Origin: Adiantum capillus-veneris
Lineage: Eukaryota; Streptophyta; Polypodiopsida; Polypodiales; Pteridaceae
Assembly (NCBI GenBank): GCA_014529385.2
Contig: CM043949.1
Coordinates: forward strand, 148,223,850-148,283,849
DNA: 60,000 nucleotides
Reading direction: 5' to 3'
In this document: piece by piece, positions 29,770 to 40,091 of the stretch
Layout: the number at the start of each line of letters is the position of its first letter
Position numbering within the stretch: the stretch's first letter is position 1
Translations under genes and position numbers: made by a program
Notes under the pieces: model-generated
The model's input: only the letters and a program-made list of their open reading frames with translations
Told to the model about the DNA's origin: nothing
Databases searched by the model: none

Positions 29770-30471
29770 TTATACTAGGACATAGATTAAAACTTCAAAC
29801 GGTACATTGCCTTGTACCAAAGGTAGGACAAATGGTTGATCTGATGCCAGAACCTCAAAAAATCGCTCCCCACCCAGCATGGTGTCAATGACGTGATGGT
29901 AGTGAGCCTTCAAATCCAGTATTACCTTGATTGAGCGTACACGTGTTGGTATGTGTGATCTGTCTTGAGGTAGGTTGTACTGATTCATGTGAAGCTTAGA
30001 GGTGCTTAGTCACTGTCCAAGCTTGTGGGAGAGGGTGGTGTTCTTTCCTGAAACAAACTCAGTAGATCCCTAGTTACTCTAGTGAGAGTGTGAGCCAATG
30101 ATTCCTTTATCTGTGCTGCAGCATCAGGTGCGACTTGAAAACTGACTGTGATAACTACCTCGGTGACTTGAGTTACCCGATTCTCAAAGTAGAATAGTGT
30201 TGATTCTCTATTGTGTAGAGCTCCTTCCATTTTGTTGTTGTGGGTTGGTTGTAGGTTGCGGACATGGTTTCGACCTTCTCCTTCTTCTTCTTGGCACTTG
30301 GCCTATGTATATCCACTGGGTTTGGCGTGTTGGTTGACTCTCCCACTGCAAATCGATTACCGTTACGCCTGGCACTCGAGCTTCGATGGAGATGCGGAGT
30401 TCGTCTAGTTGTGCTTGGAGCTCTTCTTCTTCTGTCGTCCAATTAGCAAATCCTGCTAGCCATTCATCCAT
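29770..30471 (-). other. Gypsy-C region between LTR and gag with small ORFs
   Basis: Three minus-strand ORFs of 72-87 codons lie here: 30208-30471 (EEEELQAQLDELRISIEARV), 30006-30230 (VTQVTEVVITVSFQVAPDAA) and 29770-29988 (HIPTRVRSIKVILDLKAHYH). They are in more than one frame and could be pieces of one small protein before gag, as Tat/Ogre elements often have. I recognise no domain. Confidence 0.4.
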
Positions 30472-30524
30472 TCACAATAGTTTAGAGGTTTCAGTCTTGT
30501 AAACTGAAGGGTTTCATGAAAAGA

Positions 30525-30542
30525 TCCTCAGTGGGGGCACCA
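30525..30542 (-). other. Gypsy-C primer-binding site, tRNA not identified
   Basis: The minus strand reads TGGTGCCCCCACTGAGGA two bases inside the 5' LTR. The TGG start fits a tRNA CCA end. It is neither the initiator-Met nor the Asp primer seen in the other elements, and I cannot assign the tRNA. Confidence 0.6.
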
Positions 30543-30544
30543 AA

Positions 30545-30754
30545 TGATGGGAGCAAAGCGAACCCCGAACCCCGACGGCCTCTAAAACACTGGGGACCGA
30601 ATGGCGTGCCTCGAGCCTGTCATGGTAAAGCAAACAGGGGGCACCACCTAGCTTCAGCGGCTAGGATGCAACCAACACACCACCATAACAAAGTTTTCAT
30701 CCAAGAGAGATGGATGCTTGGGAGTAATGATGAAGAGGAAAGGGAATGAGATCA

Positions 30755-30811
<57 letters not shown>

Positions 30812-32126
30812 GGGAGGGGGTGTAGCCGCTTAGTACTTAGACACCACAAAAGGATGGCGAATCCGCACACCCATCACACATACACAAGCTCACTCCAAAC
30901 ACAAGACTAGGTGGCGATTCCGCACACCTTACATGGGCAAAACATTGCAAGAAAACATACTCACAAAACTTCAAGCTCTATTTAGAGAATAAGGCGATGA
31001 AATGGGGAGCATAGGGTAAGGGAATAAGAAGGGAGAGCGTGGTAGAGCACATGGCGGATAGGTGGGAGTTGATGGCGAAGACTCGCACGAGGGTTATGGC
31101 CATCATCCTTCATTTAGTTGCCCTTCATCTTCCATAGCCAAGGGTGTAGAGGTCATGCTCAAGACAAGCATGGTGATTGCGGTGATGGTGATGGTGTGGG
31201 TGTGTGTGTGTGTGCACTAGGCACACACAATGCATACTGTGTTCTTTGGTGATGTTGTGTGTGTTTAGTGTGATGGTGACCCCTCTTTATATAGGGGAGG
31301 AGGGGGGAGAAACTCTAGAATTTAGAAATGAAGAAATCATTATCTACATAGGCCATGTGACTGTGGGCCCCACTTGTCTGGCTGTGTGTATATGTGCCAG
31401 AACAGCAGTCTCATGAGAGAGAGACTAAGAGAGAGAGATGGGTTGATGAAAAAAAGTGAGAGGTGACATGGAGAATAAAGTAATTACAAGAGGGGAGAGA
31501 GGGGAGTGTGTTCAGAGGTGAATCTGTGTGCAGATGTGTGTGAACACAAGAAAAATCAGGTAACCACCGGGTGGGGATGGGTCTGTGGGCACCTTTTTCA
31601 GTGAAACTGAGTGTGTGTGAGTGTGGGGCAGGTTATTTAGCTACAAGACAAGAGACATGGCTCCCTTTAGAGAGAGAGGGGGGTATTTGGGTCATGGGAT
31701 ATGATAGGAGAGAGAAAGAGGGGGTGGGGTATACTATTTTGGAAGATAGGGTAAGTTGCATGTGAGTTAGGGTGCATTATTGGTGAGTTATAATGCATTA
31801 TTGGTGAGAGGTGGGGTAGCTTGAGGGGAGAGAGAAAGGAGAAAGGACAAGGGGAAGAGAGAGAGGGTTGACCTTTTGAGTGGAGGAGAGGAAAAGGGAC
31901 ACCCGACGGGGAAACAGTGAAGAAAAAGGAGGCAAGGTGGGGATGGGCTACCCCGCAGGCATGAGGTTGCCTATTTTACCTTTCTTATATATTTACATAA
32001 TCATACTTTATTTTTTTCTTACTTTTTCCATTGCCTTTTATCACTCCCTCCCTAAGAGGGGGTTTTCATGGGGTGGGGACGAGAGAAGAGGGGTATGGGA
32101 GCTTGGCTTGTGAAAAGCCCCCATCA
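30545..32126 (-). repeat. Gypsy-C 5' LTR (right copy, 1582 bp)
   Basis: TGATGGGAGCAAAGC...AAGCCCCCATCA, with perfect 7-bp inverted ends. It is nearly identical to 22811-24402. Differences are scattered substitutions plus a shorter GA run. TATA box on the minus strand at 31286-31293. Confidence 0.95.
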
Positions 32127-33006
32127 GTATGTTTGAGCCATTTGAATGGATTTATATTTTGGCAACAATGGATGTGTATGTGAATACATCTATGCCTACT
32201 CAATTTTTCAATGAGGATGGTAATGACATAATTCCCATACAAATGATCTCAACCATTCAAATTGAAGATGAAGTTCAAAAATTCAAGGACTTATTGAATG
32301 CTCAACAAGTTTTTTCAAATCTCTATTATGATGCTACTAATGAGTTTGAATAACATTCAGCTACATCCGATGATTCTGTATCTAGAAAACGAATATAGGA
32401 GAGTCCAACTACTCCTGAAAGGAGGAGAGGAAAAGGTTTTTGACTTTCCAAACCAAAAACCAAGAAGACAGAAATAAGATACAAGGGAAAGGGAAAAAAG
32501 AAATTGGAATTCTAGACCTATGCCATCTTCTAGCAGAACATGATTTCTTATGCAGATAGATGCACATGATTGTGTCAAATACAAAATCACGGGTAGATAT
32601 CCCTCAAACAACAAGCAAGGTAGATAAAAAACATCAAGAAAAATGAGAAAGGAAACTCAAGAAAAACCTAAGCACTAGGATGATGAATCATCCATGACAT
32701 GAGTTGAATGAAAGAAAAAATATCAAGAGTGAAAGAAAACTCTAAAAGAGGTGTATACCACTGAAATGAAAACAACCGAGGAAGAGAGTAAAGATGTAAT
32801 GAGTGTTTGTCCCATTACAAGAAATATAATCTCCAAGATCATAGTGATCGAACAACCTGTAAGGGAACTAAGAAAGCAGGGGGAGTCATATGAAGGACCT
32901 GAAAATGCAAACTAAATAGATTTAGCCGAACGAAGAGAAGAGCCCAAACCTGCCAACATTGTGAACGACTTGATTGAAGAATAAGAAGAGCTTTTGCTAA
33001 GATTAC
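32127..33006 (+). mobile_element. Gypsy-D relic, fragment 2 (linker to RT border)
   Basis: Begins with FEPFEWIYILATMDVYVNTS...FNEDGNDIIPIQMIS (32129-32353), the family linker, then decays. Near 32840-33000 a trace of EGPENAN, then a region ending EELLLRLL, corresponds to the start of RT in Gypsy-B (EEEDLLIKTLKEF). It breaks at the Gypsy-B LTR (33007) and continues at 56513. The last five bases, ATTAC, pair with CTTAC after the other LTR as the target-site duplication. Confidence 0.82.
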
Positions 33007-33932
33007 TATTTTAGGGCAAAACTACTCCCTTGTTCATACTCACGAGCACGACACAGACAACATACTTATCATCCGATGACACGACTAACCCGTAGGTGCA
33101 TGTAGGCAATCTCATTAGCTTGTCAAGCTGAGACTAATCTACACATACGCACTTTTATGATGCATCAATCATTAACCCTCGTAGAATGTAACCCACTCTA
33201 TCCCTAATTGCTCACAACACCATTTACACTTCCAATGAACTCGGAATCGCATCAAACTTACTAGGCACCATCCTCTCACTAGCTAGGATATACTTACCAA
33301 TAAGTCTAATCTCACCAGATTTGAACCCTAGTTATCTTGAATACAGTCGCGATCGACTAATAGGTCATAATCCAAAAGTGGGCAAAACTTAAGTTTATGA
33401 GTATCTATGTGTAGCTAATCTCTTTCTCATTCCATAAAGCACTTGATTATTGAAAACAGACACTGTTTGTGCTACTTACAAGCAAAACAAGCTCGAGGAA
33501 GGATCGATCGCGATCAGCTCGAAAAGGTGAATGCGTGGCGTGGGCGCGTAGCTCTCGGAGAGACTACCGCGATGGTGTGGTCACTTCATGAATCTGGTAA
33601 GGGAGAAGCGCGTAGCGAAGAGGATAAGACACGCTCATTCTCTCTCTCTCTCTCAGACTCGTACGACGCATAATTAATATTCAAATGTTATTCAAAAATG
33701 GTTCTAAGGTGACTTTTATAATTTAGTCACCTTAGCTCAAAAATGTACATGGGGTTCTCTTACTCCTTATTACAAAGTGGGAACAAATCTGAGTCCTGAC
33801 TAACTGATTAATCTTTACATAACCCAGACGAATGGATCAAAATGATAAGATGTCTTTGACATAAAATGGGAATTTGATATGCTTTACAAGATGGGCTCAT
33901 TACAACAGTTGGACCAATGGGGCTCCAACACT
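33007..33932 (-). repeat. Gypsy-B 3' LTR (left copy, 926 bp)
   Basis: Pairs with 55593-56512 over its full length (GGACAAAACTACTCCC start region, GGGGCTCCAACA end). It includes a CT microsatellite near 33640, a TATA box in an inverted repeat (33704-33735) and a degraded element palindrome (CAGTCGCGATCGACT, about 33344-33358). Confidence 0.93.
33704..33735 (-). promoter_or_regulatory. Gypsy-B LTR TATA box in a 10-bp inverted repeat
   Basis: CTAAGGTGAC and GTCACCTTAG flank a 12-base loop; on the minus strand the loop contains TATAAAA. The same structure is in the right LTR (56290-56321), with one base change in the loop. Likely the core promoter. Confidence 0.6.
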
Positions 33933-33945
33933 CCCCCTTTCCTAA
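33933..33945 (-). other. Gypsy-B polypurine tract
   Basis: The minus strand reads AGGAAAGGGGGAG directly before the 3' LTR, the standard plus-strand primer position. Confidence 0.8.
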
Positions 33946-33977
33946 TTCATATCTACCACACATGATCGTCTTTGTCT

Positions 33978-36900
33978 TCATTGTCGTTGTCGTCTTTCTT
34001 GGTTGATTTGATGTAGAAACGCATCATATCGCATAGACTCGCTTGCCATTAATGGGCCAAATTTTTTTGACTTGTACATGAAGAAGCCTATGTAAAATGC
34101 TTCTTCAAAGGTTTGTAGATGATAGCTTGGCAGAAAAATTAGCCGTCTGAAATAGGCATACAATACTGGCTCTGTAGGTGGTCCACTTAGATCGTATGAC
34201 AACTCTGAGATGCTTCTTTCGGTATTCATATACTATGACGTCCAGCTTTCTGAGAAGACTGTGAGACAGGCCAAAAAGGTTCGAGCTATTTTACATAGCA
34301 TCTTGCAGGATAGGTCGGGAGAGCCTCCGAATTCTGCGATGGCACCCTGAAGGGTTTTCACCATGTAAGAACCAGATATTCTCTCTCCCTCTGCTAGCCC
34401 TAGCAATACTGGATAATTTTCCCATGTCGGATTTCTGCTCTGTAGTGCTTTATGTTGGCTATAGGTGTATGTTCGCGGAGTTGGGCAAAAAGTTATGTCA
34501 TTCCTCAGCTCAGACGGTGCGTTGACTAAGTGGATCAGGTTATTAGGATGATCCAGGAGCCATTGACGCCTCCACTTTGGCTGGCTGTCTACTATTCTGT
34601 TTTGCTGTTCTCGATCCTGTACTTCTCCTTCAAACACTAGCATTTGTGCTTCTTTTTCGAGCTGCCGTTGATGTGTTAGAGTTTCAAATTTCAGCAGAGC
34701 ATATGGTAACATAGGGGCATTCCATTCCTTCCGTAGCTCTGCTGCTGTTTTGCCTAATCTGGAGAGCCCTTGTAGAGACTCCTTTTCTAGTTGCATTGCC
34801 TTGTACCATATCATCTCTGATTGATTTTCCATCTGCTCGTCCAGCCTCTGCTCTTCCAATCTCGTGACTAAATATTCTTCTATTTCTTGGTCTTTGGAGC
34901 CAGTCTGATCAGTCTTCTGTGTATTTGGGACCTCCTGTTCATCTGATTCTTCCTCGTACTCATCTTGACCCCCATATACTTCGGCGAGTCCAACCAAATT
35001 CGTTGTTGCTTGCTCCAGGTGCACTCGTACTTGTCCTTGGTGTTGCCTTGCAGTTTGTAGACTTGCGATTTGTGCAGCCATTGTTCTACTATTGATTTGT
35101 AGAGCTTGAAATTCCATTTCTTTTTGAGCTGCAGACTCGTCTAACTGTTTTACCCTGATGTGCAAGTTTTCATTTTCTTCCCTGAGTGATTTGGAAACAA
35201 TGTTTTCCATTTCATTGTCAGGAGCTGGTCCTTGTTGCTGTTCACTTTGTAAGTCGGAAATTTGCCTTTGTAGTTGATCCTCTGCTCTAAGCGCACTTTT
35301 GACTGTCATTAAGCGTTGTTTTCTTTCCAACTCCAGCTCCCTCTTAAGTGCAGCCACTTCTTCTTCTGGGTGGACTACCGGTGTTGTTGGTAACGACATT
35401 TTTTGCTTCCTAGCTCGTTCAATTTCCCTTGCTTGTATATCTGTTACTGCTCTCAAATCTTTGATTTCAATTTGTAAGTCATCGATGACGACTTGCAAAA
35501 TTTTGACTGTCTCCAGCGCATCTTGCTTTTCTTTTTCCAACTTATTTATGTGTTCATCTATGTCACTGACATCTTCCACGAATACGTTGATTGTATCTTC
35601 ACATATGGCATTGAAGTCTTCAGACTCCTCTAAATTGTCTTTGAGGAGATTCAATGTGCTTTTGAGCCCCAAGATTTCAGCATGTCTGATGCTGATCAGC
35701 TTTAGAGTGTCCTCCCTTCGCTCCTGCAGTCTTTGAACTTCTCCATGGGTTTGTTGTAACCTCATTTTGTTGGACCTGTTCTGATCAGCTAGCCATTGAC
35801 TATGCAGTCTTGTTTGGTTTAGTATTGTCGCCATTGACTACAAATCTTCATCTATAGTAGCTTCCAGCTCAATTTCTTGAGAGGAGGAAGCTTTATCTTT
35901 TGTCTGATCCACCTTCTTTTGCTTGCATTTATCACTTTGTGATATGGTTCCAGTGTTCGCGTGACCATCCGTTCTTTCTTCTTCTTCTTCTTCTTCTTCA
36001 CTGGGAGGTGTATGAACTCTCTCATCACGATGTGATCTTTCTGAATGTGAAGTAGAGTCAGCAGGTGGGCTAGATTTCCTCTCACTTGCATCTGGCCTTG
36101 GAGATGGTGGCAGTGTTTCCTGATCTCGTGAAGTTGGCCTCAACTGATCTCTCAATTTGGAGATCCTCCTCTTCTAGTAGCAATTCTGGTTGGTCCCTAG
36201 CATTTCTTTCTTGGATGTACCTCTCGAACCAATCCAACTCGAAACCTGGGTTGTTTCTATTCTTCGTTCTCAGTGTGTAAGTGCTACTAGAAGGTTTCCA
36301 AGTGGCGCCTACATCGCCTCATAGAGATCTCTCTAGAGCAAATCCTTCTAGCATCCTTTCCATTTTTGCTATCTTCTGTAACCTGGTGTTGTTTTCCATT
36401 TCCGCTTTCCGCTTCTTTAGTCGGGCATTTTCCTCTTCTGTTCTTCTTTCTCCTTCCATCTTTTCTTGTGTACTTCTTGTTACTCTTTCCAAAATGCATC
36501 CTCCAATGGTGTTAATAGAGGCAGGTACTTTCCTTTGTGATCTGTCTTCAATATTCTCTCTTAATACCAGCCAGTCGTTCTGATGAGGGGTAGGTGGCAA
36601 ATGATCTGCCGTGCCTATGGCCTGGTATATTACTCTGGTCAGGACTTCTCCTCCTGCAATGTAATTTGGTATGTCCTGCCTTAGCTTTGTTATTTCTTCA
36701 AACAGATATGACGCGTGATCTATATAGAACTCATGGGTCATTCCCATAGCCCATGTCAGTGTGGTTGAGATGCTCATGTGTGGTGTAGTGTATCTTGGCG
36801 GTCATTTGCTGTAGCTCAACAAACACTAACTGTAGATCTGTGTCAGTTATCTTGCTTCCGGGTTTGCTATGAGTTCGAAAGAAGGTAGTTTAGACTTTTG

Positions 36901-37377
36901 CAAGTAGACTGTGAGGTTTTTCCTTCTTTCTCTCATGTTTGCTCCTTGATCTAACAATTTCAATGCCTCTTTGATGATCTCTTTTGTGATCTGGATCTCC
37001 ATCACTTCATTATCCAAGCCTGTCACTCTGCAAGTTCCATCTTCTTGGATAGTCTCAATTAGGTGTTGTACCCTCTTGAAATCTATCCCTACTGGTGGTA
37101 GTGATACAAAGTTCCACAAGCCAACTTTTTTGAGCCATGAACTTTGCGGTGATCTTTTCAAGTAATTCTCTGCCTCCTTGGGGATCATCACTGTATCCAC
37201 TAAGTTTCTTTTGTCTTCCACATATGAACCTTGATAGATCTGAAAGGCTGCTTCCTGTTGCACATCTGTAGGTATCCAGGTGGCTGCTAGCTTTAGGGAA
37301 TTGGGTAGAAGTGCATAGGGTACTGCACCTTCCGTTGCCAGGTTCTTGCCTTTTCTTTTTCCTAGAGAAGCATCCAT
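33978..37377 (-). pseudogene. Gypsy-B ORF3: large coiled-coil protein in envelope position, broken
   Basis: Open pieces run almost head to tail: 36847-37392, 36319-36777, 35838-36155, 34233-35834 and 33978-34229. The first two share a frame, the last three share another, so about three stops and one frameshift break one protein of some 1130 residues. Regions: a basic start (GKRKGKNLA) and globular domain (IYQGSY, VMIPKEAENYLKR, VMEIQITKEIIKEALKLLDQ); a second domain (ASYLFEEITKLRQDIPNYIA); a charged helix; a disordered acidic/Ser stretch (PPSEEEEEEEERTDGHA); then over 300 residues of heptad-rich coiled coil (INKLEKEKQDALETVKILQ, LKRELELERKQRL); and a Tyr/Phe-rich C-terminus. No signal peptide or membrane span is visible, so an envelope role is doubtful. 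The likely start is 37377 (MDASLGKRKG), by alignment with Gypsy-A. Confidence 0.75.
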
Positions 37378-37391
37378 GGATCCTGTATTCA
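37375..37391 (-). promoter_or_regulatory. Possible splice acceptor before Gypsy-B ORF3
   Basis: The minus strand reads TGAATACAG followed by GATCCATGG, with AG five bases before the ATG at 37377, as in Gypsy-A. An ATTAACTGTTAAT stretch just upstream could serve as a branch site. Inferred from the shared layout. Confidence 0.35.
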
Positions 37392-37673
37392 CAATTAACA
37401 GTTAATGCACAAACATAGTACTACTCTTCTAAATTGATTACCACTTAATCATGCATCTAGATGAGCCTTCTTAGTCCCCAGATTAGTTAAGGTAAAATGT
37501 TAGCAGATAGACAAGTTCTTCCATTGTGCGACTTTGACGGCTTCAAATTAGTGTTGTTGGTGAAGGTGGACAAGTCCAAATGCCTTGAAATTTTGTGTGG
37601 TGTATGTTCACAAGGCATGTAAGGTTACTCTATAAGCCCAAGCTCAAAATCTGTTCATTTGCAACTTTTTCTC

Positions 37674-38416
37674 TATCTATCGTGATAGACTAGACTTTTT
37701 TTTTTCAGGGACCTATTTTGCAGTTGTGCCATCACCAATTGGTTTCCCATACCTTGCACATGATCTGATCCCATTTTCACCTCAAATGAATGTCAAGTGA
37801 CCCCTTTTTGGATCAACTCCCATTTTTCCAGATTCCTTCCACGGAGATGTTGGTCTATCTCCTTCATTTTGTGTTGTTTTGGGTTCAAACTTAGTGGGTG
37901 GTCCTCTTGCATCATGTTGAATACAAGTGTTAATTCAAAATTTTGATCAGATGGTCCAGTATCCCTCTGCTTAGTCTATCACGATAGACTAGTACTTAGC
38001 GTCAATTTGTCATTTTTTGGCTCTGTGATCATCTGTCTACCTTCTCCCAGTTGATGTAAGGTTTCTTGACCCCTCACATGTGAATTTTACCTGTCTGCCC
38101 TTGAGATTTCCTGTTTTGACTCTGATTTGTTAACATGTATTTCTCAGCTTGCCGTATGAGTCCATCCTGTCACCAAATTTGGTGTACTGCCTTCCTGTGC
38201 TTCCCCAAGTCAATTTTGTTAAAATTTTGAAAAGTCTTTCCCCCTATTATTGGTGTAGCAAGTCTATCACGATAGACTAAGTTATTTGACCAAAAAAGAC
38301 CCCTCTTGCACTTTAATTTGATAATGGTGGTTAATATTCCTTGTAAGCACCCCTCATGAAGCCAAAGTCAAAATTTCACTTGTCTAATTGTAAATTCAAG
38401 TCTATCGCGATAGACT
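37674..38416 (-). repeat. Gypsy-B palindrome array upstream of ORF3
   Basis: Four copies of AGTCTATC-NN-GATAGACT: 37674-37691 (centre GT, outer bases altered), 37973-37990 (AC), 38261-38278 (AC) and 38399-38416 (GC, a perfect palindrome). Spacings are 299, 288 and 138 bp. They lie 0.3-1.0 kb upstream of the ORF3 start. The sequences between show only weak mutual similarity. The motif is unlike that of Gypsy-A but holds the same position. Confidence 0.93.
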
Positions 38417-40004
38417 GGTACTTGGTCAGTTTTACCTGTTTTTTTTGTTTTTTTAATGTTAGTTAACCACAATGGTGTTAATAAGCCCTCCTAGACACAC
38501 ACATCAAGTTTTAATCAATTTAAAAGAGTGTACTCCCTATTTGCAACACTTAGCTGGTCCTGGAGTCGAAGTAGACCACTTAGGTGATGGTCGTCGTTCC
38601 TTTTGGTCACTGTATGATTCCTTTGACCTTCCATCCAAGCAGTCAGTTGTTGTTTTGGTGTTTACAACACCAAGAACGACCATTTGGAAATCTTTTTGGC
38701 CTGTTGCTGGCATTTGCCCTAGTGGAAGAGCTTTTTTCCTGAGTGGATTTATCCATCTCGTAGTTGACCTCTTTTGGATGTACCTTGTTAAATTTGGTGT
38801 CATTTTGTCGCTTCGTTGGCCCGTTAGAGTATCGTGACGCTTTGTGCAGTTTTCGTCAGATAGGGACTTTAGGCTCCGTTTTGACGAACTTTTTCATGGT
38901 CTAGCCCTTCAGTCAGTTTGTCGAGGTTATTGGCTTGCTGTCTATGAATTTTGGCTCATTTCCGATCACCTTGGTTTAGTTGCCCTTTTGCAGGTCCTGT
39001 GAAATTAGGGTTTTCTGAGCGGCTTCCTTCGCGCTTTCTGAGGTCATAGGCTCGATCCCTAAGATATAGGCATTGTGCCTTTCAATTTTGGTTCCATTTG
39101 GTGGCCCCTAGGTCTCCCTAACAACCGGTCTACCATATATGTGCACAGGTTGTGATTGTGATGCCGGCGAGGTTTTGTGACTAACTGAAGTAAACAACAC
39201 TTAGAATCAGTGTTGACGAGCATACCTCTCATATCTAATGTCGATCTGGTGACCGTGCACGATGGATGAGCTTCTGGAAGTCTCAACTGCTATAGGGAGC
39301 TCTCTCTCTCTCTCACTATGGAAAATGACTCAAATGAGGGATTTCCAGCCTAGCCTCTCTATATGTAATCGAGACTCCGACACCAAATTTTCCCATCTTT
39401 TACGTGTGGCCATAACTTTTTGCGAGATGCGGTTTAGGCTCGCAAATTTCCTGATTTGGACTTCGGTTGCTCCGGTTTTCCCATTTTTGTAGATTTCTCT
39501 TGTTGGAGGTCCCTTCATGACAGTGGTCATTTTGCCCTGTCACCTTTGCAGTCCCTATTTTTTCTGTGTCTTCTTTACCTTGCTCCGATCAGGCGTCTCT
39601 TCTTCTGTGTTTCCATCTGGATTACGGATTTTTTTCTATAATTTTTGCTAGAAATTGGCTAAAATAAAGCAAATAAATCCGAAAATAGCAATTCTAACCT
39701 AGAAAAATACCAATGAAAGGCAAAACACTTTGTAGATCCCTTTTCTCTCGTCTATGTACATTCTCGCTCATTATCGTCAACCTTGGCCTTTTTTTTTGTG
39801 TTGTTTTTAGACAGTTTTTTGCCAGATTTGACTCTCTTTATAGTCTATACATATCCCTAGGGGCTCATCAATGATGATTTGGTCCCCAATTCTGATTAAT
39901 TACGAGGGCATATTCTTTTTCCAAAATCACACAATAAAACGCAAAAATGGTTGAAAAATTGCTCACAAACATTGCCCTCTAATATATGACATGAGTCCGC
40001 ATTT
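38417..40004 (-). other. Gypsy-B spacer between pol and ORF3, no gene seen
   Basis: No coding signal is supported. The block 39417-39480 (TGCGAGATGC...GATTTGGACT) is shared with Gypsy-A at 6204-6270. A short CT run lies near 39302. The short ORFs present on both strands have no family features. Confidence 0.6.
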
Positions 40005-40050
40005 GGAATGCCTCCCCCCCTCCTAGTTGGAGTCCTCCCGGATGACAGGG
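40005..40050 (-). promoter_or_regulatory. Conserved polypurine tract after pol in Gypsy-B
   Basis: The complement of 40011-40024 is AGGAGGGGGGAGG, within GGAATGCC...GGAGTCCTCCCGGA shared almost base for base with Gypsy-A (6795-6840). A possible internal plus-strand primer. Confidence 0.5.
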
Positions 40051-40091
40051 TATCGTCAAGGGTATGTGCTGTGCATGGGTTTGAACTCATG

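Larger units (their letters stand above)
22811..32126 (-). mobile_element. Gypsy-C: Tat-type Ty3/Gypsy retrotransposon (9.3 kb)
   Basis: It is bounded by two LTRs of about 1.6 kb with matching TGATGGG/CCCATCA ends. In minus-strand order the interior holds a PBS, small upstream ORFs, gag (28196-29716), protease-RT-RNase H-second RNase H-integrase (24926-28153), an integrase C-terminus and a PPT. A second, archaeal-type RNase H before the integrase is known from the Tat lineage. The insertion splits the linker of Gypsy-D (ERDYAYLF / MFEPFEWIYILATMD). No clean target-site duplication is visible. LTRs differ at about 25 sites by eye (roughly 98% identity), so it is fairly recent. Confidence 0.94.

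Noticed and set aside
22811-32126. A 5-bp target-site duplication for Gypsy-C
   Set aside because: Flanks TTTAT and GTATG do not match, and the outer end of the left LTR is mutated; I could not support a duplication.
33443-33673. Plus-strand ORF in both Gypsy-B LTRs (also 56025-56312)
   Set aside because: It recurs only because the LTR is repeated, is antisense to the element, and ends in a CT microsatellite; the C-terminus differs between the two copies.
33978-37377. Host coiled-coil gene (kinesin- or myosin-like)
   Set aside because: It sits between the PPT and the spacer of a complete retroelement, and its N-terminus matches ORF3 of Gypsy-A at the same place, so it belongs to the element.
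37674-38416. Rho-independent-type terminators or tRNA-like hairpins
   Set aside because: The dyads are repeated with fixed spacing, have no loop and no consistent T-run, and are in eukaryotic DNA.
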